From contig JAMXSV010000003.1 in the NCBI GenBank assembly GCA_027559495.1, positions 372,001-436,000 of the forward strand: 64,000 nucleotides of DNA, read 5' to 3'. The notes under the pieces are model-generated. The model had not been told where the DNA came from. It ran no database searches and was given only the letters and a program-made list of their open reading frames with translations. Shown here piece after piece: positions 12,230 through 21,762 of this stretch. How positions within the stretch are numbered: the stretch's first letter is position 1; every line of letters begins with the position of its first letter. Both the position numbers and the translations under genes were made by a program. Source of the stretch: Aurifilum marmelostoma. Lineage: Eukaryota; Ascomycota; Sordariomycetes; Diaporthales; Cryphonectriaceae.

Positions 12230-13226
12230 TATGAATGACTGGTGTGGACAGAAGGAAAACAGAGCTGTGCTAGTCAGGTAAGACACAGGTCAGACGGTCT
12301 GCTCAAGATTGTCTGCAGGCCGTGGGGGAATCACAGGTAGTGACGGTGCTGCTGGGGCGAGCGAGGTATGCTGCAGGAAACAAAATGCTGGGTAGGAGCT
12401 TCTTGAGAAGGTGGCAGAGGCCAGGGTTTTGGTGTCGTCTTGTCTCAGGAAGAGAGAAATTCTAGGTGGGAGAGTGGCAGTAGGAGGTAAATCTGTCTGC
12501 ACAAGGCTTCGTTTGCTGTTGATGCGGAGATGTAAAAGCAGTAGCTGGGGCAAGTTCCAAAAGTTCAAGAGTAAAGAGAGGTGGGAAATTTTGTTGTAGG
12601 CAGGCAAGGCAAACGCAAGGGCAGAGGACAGTGCCAACCCTGCACCCTGCACCCGCACCTCCATCAGCACTTGCCCACCTGCCGCACCTGCCTAGCCCCT
12701 CCGGCCCCTCCTCCTTACCCACCCAGGCAAGCCAGGCGTGCCAGGCTACACATTGCTCAATAATAAATTACCATCTGGCGATTTGCTTCTTCCCCAACTG
12801 TGACAACCGGCTTGATTTTCTTCCTTGCTGACACCTCAAAAGCCTCTCAATAATGAGTGATCTGCAAACTGTGTGGAGGGCCACACAATATGGCACCAAC
12901 AAGTCTTACTCGTCCACTAGTCTTGATGGGTCCTGATGGCGTGCAGCTAGCATCTCATCGCACACAGCCTTGACCTGTCAAGGCTGTAGGTGGTGCACAT
13001 GCTTGGGTCATGATGTAGTCCGGCCGTCTTGGGGAAAGCCTTTGGATAGTACGAATGAACTTTGCTACACGTGTTGGAAGGTGAACTGGTCAATTTGACA
13101 ACTTTGGGTATCATAAAATGTGCTCGTCTCTAAACCCCATGAAGGGTGGGGGGTAGCATAGCAAGGTTGCATCATGGCTGCCCAACTCAAGCTGACACCT
13201 AGCTCGCCTGTTCTTAAGTCTCTCTC
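12230..13226. other. Intergenic region between YAG7-like and CENP-W genes
   Basis: It contains the YAG7-like promoter and the 3' end of the CENP-W gene. A C-rich/pyrimidine-rich segment lies at about 12630-12760. No further gene was seen. Confidence 0.5.
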
Positions 13227-13665
13227 TCATCCCTTGAATCTGGCGAGTGCATCCTAGTTGTAAATAAAGATCAGCGCTATGTTGTGTGAGCTTGATGAGG
13301 TCGACACCCATGTGCTACTTACGCCTGTGACCTTCCTGACGCTTCTTGCCGTAATTCCTCTCTCACCTCCTTGTTTTGACTCAATCGCGGCCTCCTTGAT
13401 CAACCTGAAGTACAGACATCAGTAATGCGATATGCTTATGATAAATTCCGGTGGCTGGGGGGTTTACGTTTGCATAAACAAGGCATAGTCGAGAAACATC
13501 TGCGGCACAAATCGAGGTCAGCATCCAGTGTCACATTGACGCGTCTCAAAGGGCGCGGGCCAAGCCTACCAGGATATCGACATTCTTGCTGACGCTGCGG
13601 CCGGAGTGCGCTTTGATGATCTTCTTGACGGTACCCCTCGGATACAGCTTCTGTCCCGGCGCCAT
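13227..13665 (-). CDS. CENPW: CENP-W-like histone-fold kinetochore protein
   Basis: A tiny four-exon gene that no single long frame reveals: exons 13665-13570 (96 nt), 13499-13468 (32 nt), 13404-13323 (82 nt) and 13253-13227 (27 nt), total 78 aa. Splices are GTAGGC/CGCAG, GTAAAC/TTCAG and GTAAGT/CTAG, and the phases close. The spliced protein carries the family landmarks in order: KLYPRGTVKKIIKAHS, SVSKNVDIL, FLDYALFMQT, EAAIESK, GERGITARSVRKVTG and the terminal RFKG. Human CENP-W is 88 aa, so the length fits. The family pairs with CENP-T through its histone fold in the T-W-S-X complex at centromeric chromatin (Wip1 in yeast). It is divergent from prefoldin subunit 4 with about 410 bp between starts. 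The assignment rests on recognised motifs, not on a search. Confidence 0.88.
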
Positions 13666-14075
13666 TCTTGTCGGGCGATATGTGGAAGATGATGATTGAT
13701 GCAAGAATGTGAGAAGGACAAGGCGTCTCCTCCTCCTCCAGCATCTGTTTGTTGACGTTTTGGGTGAGCACTGACAGGGCTGTCATCCAATCGGGAAAAA
13801 GAATTGAAGCTCCGAGGTGCAAAAGATGCTGGCGCGACCCCCTGTACCTGAGCACGTTAGTGCTACGGTACCTTAAAGTGCACGTGGTGTGGACGCGCTA
13901 GACAGCCCTGGGAACGTCATGGTGGACCGTTTCTCGAGACTGGAAGGCACTGTGTCTTCACACCGTCCCCGCAGTCTGTCAGGAAGCTCCTAACAAGGGA
14001 CCAAGGCTTGTCCCGGCAACCTTGAGCCTCAACCTCAACGGCACCCTCACGATTGCCAACTCAACCACAGACAAG
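13666..14075. promoter_or_regulatory. Bidirectional promoter region, CENP-W / prefoldin 4
   Basis: These 410 bp separate the divergent starts of the CENP-W and prefoldin 4 genes and must hold both promoters. No TATA box is obvious. Confidence 0.5.
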
Positions 14076-14695
14076 ATGCAGAGGCGTATGGTGGGTGTCT
14101 CGTTCAAGCGCTTCCTGCGACTGACAGAGTCTCGCTAACAGCAGTGTGCACAGTTGACGAAGGAGGACGAGCAGGCCGTGGGTGACGAGGTCGAGGTCAG
14201 GAGGGAAGACCAGGACAAGATCAACAAGTTCAGCCGGCTACACCAACGAGAACTCAAGTACGAGGAGGCGCTCAAGCTCAAGAACGTACGACAAAACCCA
14301 CTGCACCAAACCCGTGCTTCGTGCAATCCTGGGTGGCTGAGGTGCTGACGGGTCTCTACAGAAGGAAAAGGAGGAACTCGACGACATCACAATGGAGCTG
14401 GAGCTGGCAGACGAGGACGACACAATACCGTCAGTACACCGAGCATAGTTCTATGGTACCACTCCCGGGGCACGCACCGCTAATGCGAATATTTTTCGAC
14501 AGATACAAGATCGGCGACTCGTTCTTCCACGTCACAGTGGCCCAAGCTCAGGAAATGCTGGGCACAGGCACGGCCAAGATTGAGGAGGACATATCGGAGA
14601 TCGAGGACAAGCTGAACACGGCACGAGAGGAAATGTCGCAGTTAAAGGTCGAGCTGTATGCCCGCTTTGGACGGAGTATCAACCTGGAGACCTAA
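14076..14695 (+). CDS. GIM3: Prefoldin subunit 4
   Basis: Four exons: 14076-14090 (15 nt), 14154-14285, 14362-14429 and 14503-14695, giving 135 aa. The five-codon first exon (MQRRM) joins to LTKEDEQ, the conserved prefoldin-4 start. The first intron has a GCTAAC branch site at 14134-14139, and all phases close. The protein is two long coiled-coil arms around a short beta hairpin; the N-terminal arm carries EVRREDQDKINKFSRLHQRE, then YKIGDSFFHV, then the C-terminal arm ending in an amphipathic helix. Length matches the family (about 130 aa). Prefoldin is a cytosolic hexamer that hands nascent actin and tubulin to the chaperonin TRiC/CCT; subunit 4 is one of four beta-type subunits. Confidence 0.95.
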
Positions 14696-15717
14696 AATGA
14701 AGCATGTCTGCACACACAATCTCTCTCTGAACCATTGAAGGAGCGGGCCCCTTGAAGATGTCAGCAAACAACTGCCGCCCCTAGCCGGAACCCCATGGCT
14801 TTCAAGGACATCGAGAAGGGCGTGGATGACGGAATTACATGCGCTCTGCGTTGCTATCGAGCTGCATACTGTGTGACAACCACGAGATTGCGGGGTGTGG
14901 GACTCAAGCCGGCAGATTCTCAGACCTTGGCCTGCGATCATGGATCCTCCTGGCCGATATCGCGGTCCATCATTAGGCTACGACAGGTATGACGCTCGCT
15001 CAGGCTGGTAGCTCCTGTCTGCCCTTCCATTCTCCGCAAGGAATTGGAGATTCTCCCCATGAAACGCAGGAGTCTCTGGCCCGCTTGGTCTCTCGGTGCT
15101 CGATCGCGCACCGAGGCGGAAGGGGTCTATGCAGCTAATGACAAGCTAGGGCGTCAGTGGCCCCGATCTACCTCCATGCCCAATCAATTCTACTCGGTTT
15201 ACTACCTTATTCACGGCAATAGCCAGCCTGTGTATTCTTGTGTCCGGTCTTCAGTCTTGCCCACCATCTCAAGCGTGGTGCCCAACGCCTTCGAAATGCC
15301 TGAAAATGTAAGCGGGGCCCCGATGTACGGATCGCGGCAAGACCCAACTTTTAAGTGGCCCTGCCGCTGCAGATGGCCAATGTGGGGATGCACATATCCT
15401 TTCTGCGCTCCCATGCATGATTCCTAATCATTCGAGCTGGCAGGAAATTGTTCCTGAGTGTTGCCCTTTTTATATATAAACAGACAGATTTATTTCTTCT
15501 TGTCCTTGCCATAAAACTACGCGGCATCTTTCCCAAATTATCTGTACTTCAGGACATCAGGCTTCGCCAATGTTTGAGACTGACAAGATGAAAGAGCCTG
15601 AGGCGAACATCGCGGCCCAGCACAGCCGTCAGTACATTAATTTTCATGATGGCTCTGCACCTGGTCGCCCAAACTCAGCTGACAGTACGCAAAGGCGAAG
15701 GTCGTCTACAGAGAATT
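14696..15717. other. Intergenic region upstream of the MFS gene
   Basis: This holds the prefoldin 3' flank and the MFS promoter or leader. An upstream ATG at 15570 could be a short first exon (15570-15627) joined to 15686 through a GTCAGT...GACAG intron; this keeps frame but has no well-placed branch site. Nothing else is supported. Confidence 0.45.
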
Positions 15718-17782
15718 ATGAGCCGGGTCAGCCAAATCGATGAGCAAGATGCGAGGTCTCGTTACCGCGAAGAAGCTCGAGACAAAGATGTAGCCGACGA
15801 CTCCCACGGCACAACGTCTTCGGAGGATGTCAGGAAGTTCGTCGCATTTGAGCCTGACGACCCTGAGAATCCGTACAATTGGACAAATGTGTGTGATGCT
15901 CGCCAGTGCTATCTTGTGGGAGCAAGAGGCTGATATCTGAATAATTAGAGGAAGAAAGCTTCGATTATGGTGACGACGATGATTACAGTTGTGAACAGCA
16001 CCATGGCCAGTTCCTTGCCTAGCAATGCTATTCCGTACATGATGGCGGAGTGGCATGTTACTTCAGAATTGCAGAAGGTTCTACCCATCTCCATGTTTCT
16101 CGTCGGTCAGTTTTGCTCCAGAGAATATGACAAGTGCGTCTATCGATGAGTTAACACAATTGGTTCCAGGATACGTTTTTGGTAAGCCTCCAGATCATGG
16201 CGAACCGCTCCGTAGGTCTCCGTCTTTAACATTATCCATATAGGCCCAATCATGTGGGCGCCTCTGAGCGAACAATTCGGTCGGAGATGGTTCACAATAG
16301 CAACATTTGTTGTCTTCAGCCTCTGGACCCTCGCCTGTGCTCTCGCACCGAATTGGCCCGCGTTCCTGGTCTTTCGCCTCTTCGTAGGCGCCTTCGCCAG
16401 TGCTCCCATTGCCATCGTCACTGGAATCATGGCAGATATCTATGAAGAGCCCCAAGCCAGAGGAAGAGCCATGGCCGCTTTCATGGCGGTGAGACCTCCA
16501 CTCCACATCTTCCATCTTCCCATTCAGACCAGACCCTTCCCGCCTATGTTCACGTTCGACCTCGATTCCCAAAGTACATACTGACAGAAATCATTTCAAG
16601 ATGACCGTCTTTGGCCCTCTCCTCGCTCCAATTATCTCGGGCTACTGCTCCCCAAACATCGGCTGGCGGTGGGCCTTTTGGATCGGACTCATCTACGCCG
16701 GAGCGTCCCTGGTCCCCCTCCTTCTCCTGCCTGAAACATCCGGTCCGATCATCCTCGTCCGACGCGCGCGCAGGCTCCGCCAACAGGACCCCAACTCGGC
16801 CGTCATCGCCCCCCACGAGCTCGAGCAGCTGGACCTGCGGCAGCTGGCCGCCCGTGTCCTCACGCGCCCGATCCGCATGCTCTTCACCGAGCTCATAGTG
16901 TCTGCGACCTGCATCTACCTCGCCCTGTGCTATGCCATCTTCTACATGACCTTCCAGGCATTCCCAATCATCTACGAAGACCTCTACGGCCTCTCTGCCG
17001 GCGTCGAGGGCCTATGCTTCTTGACCATCGGCGCCGGGGCCATATGCGCGGTGTCCATCTTTTTTGGCTGGGATGCTTACCTCAGGCGGGCGATAGCGGA
17101 GGAAAAGCCGTGGACGAGACGTGAGGAATACAGGCGGCTGCCGCTGGCTTGTCTGGGTGGCCCGCTGTTTGCCTTGTCGCTGTTCTGGCTGGGGTGGACG
17201 GCGAGAGAGGGCGTGCCGTTCTTTGTGCCCATGTTGAGCGGCATTCCTTTTGGTATAGGGTTCAACCTGATCTTCATGGCGCTGGTCTGTCGACATCCTT
17301 CCATTGCATACCTCTCTGGCCTTCGCTGCTTCATATATCTCGCTTCTCTACTCCCCCACAGCCTTTCCCACTTAATCTTCCCCAAGCTGTCTTTATGCTG
17401 ACTCCCAAGAAATGCACACCCACAATAGCTCAACTACATAACCGACGCCTACGAGATCTACGCCGCCTCCGCCAACGCAGCCGCGTCCTGCTCTAGATCC
17501 CTCCTAGCCGTGGTTCTCCCCTTCGCCTCGACGCCCATGTTTAGCCGCCTCGGGATCGCCGGCGCCTGCAGTCTGCTGGGCGGTCTGAGCTGTCTGATGT
17601 GCTTGATCCCGTTCGCGTTTATCTGGAAGGGGCCGAGGCTGCGGGCTGGTTCGAGGTTCTGTATCGAGCTGAGACGTGAGAAGGAGGAATTAGCTAGGAA
17701 GGTGGAAGAGCAGAGGCGGGACCAGGGGATGAGCGGAGTGATGGGTGGAGGTGATGGAAGCAGGGTGAGAGACAAAGTATAG
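15718..17782 (+). CDS. MFS multidrug/polyamine-type transporter (DHA1-like)
   Basis: Six exons: 15718-15888, 15949-16105, 16170-16181 (a 12-nt microexon), 16244-16488, 16601-17284 and 17429-17782, giving 540 aa. A polar N-terminus of about 60 residues ends in the DPENPYNWTNRKK motif typical of fungal drug:H+ antiporters. About 12 transmembrane helices follow. The loop after helix 2 reads GPIMWAPLSEQFGRRW (MFS motif A variant), and helix 5 has FGPLLAPIISGY. A long central loop (LVRRARRLRQQDPNS) divides the two halves, and LNYITDAYEIYAASANAAAS is typical of this subfamily near the C-terminal half. The protein is predicted to export small molecules at the plasma membrane; the substrate is unknown. 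An alternative longer N-terminus from 15570 is possible. It converges on the BVMO-like gene. Confidence 0.88.
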
Positions 17783-18078
17783 TGCTTTGGACCCACGAGG
17801 TTGAAATTGAATGCATAGGGACTTCGTATAAGAGCATTGGAAAGTCCGACGGTACTGAAGAACAGATTGAGCTGTTGATGTATTCTATGAAACAAGATTA
17901 CAGCCTACAAGGATTGAATCGGTAGCGCAGTGGGAAGTCTTGACTTCAAAGCTGTTTTAAAGGCTGTGGCTGTTTTCTCTACGTCTCAGGAGTGTACCAC
18001 AGGGCACTGATTGCAGCGAAACCTACCGCGGTCCACAATAGAAGCACACCACCACCACCACGACGTCGACCCACTGGA

Positions 18079-19713
18079 TCAGTCCGCTTTCCCATTTACC
18101 TTGCCGTCTGCCATTCCTTTAGACATGGTCTGCATCGCGTCACCATTAATATCACCTTGCTGCCTGGGCCCAATGAATTCCAGCCCCTTGGTGAGAGTTT
18201 TGATGGACCCGAACCATGCCAGTAGAGACTCCGCTATGTATCCGCCCCTCTCATCCCAGGGGTCGATGCCGGCTTTCCTGGGCAGCCTATCGTGTGCCAT
18301 TAGGAAATAGGTGGATTTCATGCTGATGATGGGCTTGGCAACTAGTGTCTCTCTGTTCTCTACCACGGGTTTAACAATCGTGGCACCGATACTCTTCATG
18401 TGCTTGACGATACGCATCATGAGCCGCAGGCATGAGTCGCTGCCTAGAGTCCAGGTCATGTCCGTATACCCAACTACCATGGCCACTAAACACGAGCCGT
18501 TCGTCAGCAACTCGGGTACTCTTGGTCAACCAGGATACAGAGGGTTCTGGAGGGGAAGAAGGGGCCGCATACTGTTCGGAACGCCCTCGAGCATAAAATT
18601 ACGCCAGGCAAATCTCTCTGGAATGTTTATCATCTGTCCATCGACGGTCACATTCACGCCTCCCAAGATGAGAACTCGAAGACCAGTAGCCGTAATTATG
18701 ATATCGGCATCAATGATTCTTCCCGTCTTTGTCACGATACCGGACGCCGTGACTGTCTCTATGTGATCCGTCACGACATCGGTATTCGGCTGCCTGAGCG
18801 CATCGTAAAAGTCTCCATCGGGACAGACACAAACTCGTTGTGCCCAGGGTTTGTACCGGGGCGTGAAGTGAGGGTCGACCGGGATGCCTGAGCCCTCAAG
18901 CTGCTCCGCCATTCCCCGGATAAACAGCTTGCGGGCAAACCTGGGAAATGTCAAGCAGAGGAATCTAATGAGCGACTGGATGAGAACGTCCTTCCAAAAG
19001 TTGATGCTATCGGCAAGCCTATTCGGGAGCCACCTGCGAAAGGCAAAGATGTGACCTGGGGCGGACGGCAGTGGCATGACGTAGCTGGGACTCCTCTGAA
19101 GCATCGTGACATGGGCGGCCGTCTTGGCCAGGACGGGTAGCAGGGTGATGGTGGTGGCACCAGAGCCGACAATTACAACGCGCTTGTTGCCATAGTCGAA
19201 GCCCTGGGGCCAGAACTGGGGGTGCACCACCTCGCCCTGAAACCTCGAGATGCCGGGAATGTCTGCTTCGAGAGGGGTCTGGTAGTCGTAGTAGCCGCTG
19301 CATGTGAATATAAATGTCGATTTCACTGTCTTCCTGGACCTGCCACCGTCCACATCGACCTCGACGGTCCACTTGCTCTCGGGTGTTGACCAGTGGACAC
19401 CAGTCACCCTGTGCTGGAACTCGATGTGCTCGTCGATGCCGGCCCATACGACAGAGTCCTCAAGGTATTTCTGGATCATCGGACCATCTGCTATCTCCTT
19501 ATCTTCGCTCCAGGGCCGCCACCTGAATCCAAAGCCTGTGAGATACGAATCGGATCGCAGGCCAGGATATCGGAAGAAGCTCCACGTCCCACCGATGGTG
19601 TTCCTGGCCTCGAGCACGGTGAAGCGGGCACCTGGCATCTCTGTCTGGACTTTGTAGGCGGCATTGATGCCTGAAGCGCCAGCACCGATGATGATCACGT
19701 CGTATTGTTCCAT
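18079..19713 (-). CDS. Flavin-containing Baeyer-Villiger-type monooxygenase
   Basis: Two exons, 19713-18573 and 18485-18079 (intron GTATGC...TTTAG), giving 515 aa. The start MEQYDVIIIGAGASG places the FAD-binding GxGxxG at residues 10-15. The BVMO fingerprint F-x-G-x(3)-H-x(3)-W-P is exact, FQGEVVHPQFWP from F158. The second, NADPH-binding Rossmann motif is VIVGSGATT at G183-G185. The splice joins LEGVPN to MAMVVGYTDMTWTL, a conserved segment of the family. Such enzymes use NADPH and O2 to insert oxygen next to a ketone or hydroxylate small molecules. The substrate cannot be told. An upstream in-frame ATG would add a hydrophobic leader; the start next to the FAD motif was preferred. Confidence 0.9.
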
Positions 19714-20876
19714 CGCCGCGACTGTGTTGTGAGTCAACAGCAAAATGCAGGACTGTTGGAAGCCAAGGCAAGAGAACACAGAGGAGGACTGGAAGAAGAG
19801 AAAAAAAGACAAGAGAAAAAATTTTTAAAAAAAGAGAAGGACAAAAGGGGAAGGCTAGGATATTTTGCAGTATGCAATCTTGAGAGAGTGATGCCTTCGT
19901 CAACGGCCTCGGCTGGTCTGTCCTCGTCTTCGGCTCACATACTTCGTGTTTCGAGCTTGTCTAGTTGGGATGAGCTCAGGTGGATTTTATTTAGGCAGAC
20001 TGCATCTGTTGTCTCCTTCCTCTGGTGAATAGTCTTAGTCCCTAGGTGATCCCTGTCGAGGGTGACTTCTCTTCGCGACGCCTACCCTTTTCGGCCATGT
20101 TGAAAAAGAAAGAAATCCTCCTGTGATATGGCGAGGACTACATGGAGACTGACATGCGAACTCATAAACAGACTTCAATAGTAGATTTTCACCAAAATAA
20201 ATGTTGACACTGGAAAAGGTGTCGCTGGGAAACGCCCTGCCCCGGAAGGAACGGCTGCACGTTGACGTCAGCGCCTCCATAGCAGAACATCTCGCCATCT
20301 GAGCGGTCGAGAGCATTTCGTCCTCTCGAAACACAATACGGCCATAATTGCAAACTCGCATATGTCGAGTTCCTGTAGTAATCCAAAGCATTCGAGTAGA
20401 TACTAAGTCTTTTATTGGGTTGAAACACAGAAAAATTGGTTCTCTCCTGGCTCGTTAAAAGCACTCACGTCATACTTACGGAACGGTCCGCTGGGGAGGA
20501 AGGAGCTGATATTCACCACCTACTGTATCCCAGGTACATACTGAATACTGCAGTATACACAGTAAAATACGTCATGTCGAGGATCCATGAAGCACATGGA
20601 AAACAGGGCGCTGCCCTGAAAACGTCAGTCATAGTAACAACAGGAGGGATGATATTTAAATCCAAGGCAGTGTAGACAGGATTCTCGGATCTCTTTTTCA
20701 GGTCAATACTATTTTCAGTACCACACAACGCCTCCTTCTGATAATTCCCTAGAGAAACACGACCAAACTTGGAGAAGCTCATTCTTCTGAACAAATCTAT
20801 TCAACATCGAATTAATACCACACTGAAAACTACCGCTATCACCAAAATACCGCAACCCAACGCAAGAACCGACACA
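19714..20876. other. Intergenic region with divergent promoters
   Basis: About 1.2 kb between the divergent starts of the BVMO-like gene and the 93-aa protein. An A-rich stretch at 19800-19850 lies directly upstream of the BVMO start. No gene was seen. Confidence 0.45.
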
Positions 20877-21158
20877 ATGGTTAAGGCAGTCGAGGATATC
20901 AAGTCCGGCGTCAAGGGCATCGTCGGCGCTGGCGACGCCATCCGCGGCACCACCCTAGAAGCCGTCGACGACATCTTCGACAAGGGTGATAAACACCCGC
21001 AGACTGCGGCTACCCAGGCAAAGAACCGTGCGCTGGCGGACAAGGGAATTCAGGAGGCCAAGGCCGCGGACAGGGAAATCGGCGCACGACACGGGCCAGG
21101 AGCATCGTCAACAACAAGGACAGCGACAACAACAGACACGGGTGTTGGTCGTGTATAA
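20877..21158 (+). CDS. Small helical hydrophilic protein, unknown function
   Basis: A single exon of 93 aa. The start is ATG 20877, preceded by CGACACA; an in-frame upstream ATG at 20769 would add an unlike, basic segment and was not chosen. The protein is Ala/Gly/Lys/Asp-rich and begins MVKAVEDIKSGVKGIVGAGD, followed by AIRGTTLEAVD and a charged helix (AKNRALADKGIQEAKAADRE), then a Thr-rich tail. This composition recalls small stress-associated fungal proteins with glycine-spaced amphipathic helices, but no named family can be assigned. It has no signal peptide or membrane segment. Confidence 0.6.
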   Translation: MVKAVEDIKSGVKGIVGAGDAIRGTTLEAVDDIFDKGDKHPQTAATQAKNRALADKGIQEAKAADREIGARHGPGASSTTRTATTTDTGVGRV

Positions 21159-21762
21159 GTCGATGAGCAGCGAAAGCTCATGTGGTGTGTTCCATACAGT
21201 GTTCTATCAGGCACAGAGCCATTGGGAGGGTGGCACACGTGCATGAGATGAACCTGGTATTAGATTCTGAATGGCTGTAGATGGTCCTGATCCACCTCAT
21301 ATCCCATAACCTCAATCTTATCATTTTACCCGAAAATTTCTTTCAAGAAGCTCTCGTCTATGATACAGAGAACCAAAGACGGGAGTGAAGTAGCAGCCCA
21401 GACGCCCCCAACAGTCGATTGCACCAGCCTGCCACCGCCCAATCCCTGCCGGGCTCCCCGCCCTGGCACCCTGGCAAGCCTGGGTCAACCCCCCGCATCG
21501 ACAACGGCCCCCTCGGTGTTATCGCCCGCGACAACATCACCAGAGCTGGGAGCGAAACTCCACCCTCGACCTCTTGACAGGCCCTATATTTTGCCGGTGG
21601 ATCGCTCGAGAACCCCTCATCCAAGTCAACCTCGGACTGTAACGTTGCTCAACCTTGATCCAACATCATGGCAACTCTGATCATAACTGCTCCTTCCCCC
21701 ACTTGTTGCGAGGGGTCCGGTATGACGGCAACAGCAAGAATGAGCCCTTGACCACAGGCACG
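21159..21762. other. Promoter region of the GH3 gene
   Basis: About 600 bp with no supported gene. The last 110 bp are open in the GH3 frame but lie upstream of the chosen signal-peptide start. Confidence 0.45.

Noticed and set aside
15570..15717. An upstream first exon for the MFS gene
   Set aside because: The splice 15627/15686 keeps frame, but the only branch-like motif is too close to the acceptor; kept as an alternative only.
17917..17945. tRNA-like text (TCGGTAGCGCAGTGG)
   Set aside because: It resembles a tRNA D-arm but no anticodon arm, T arm or acceptor partner follows.
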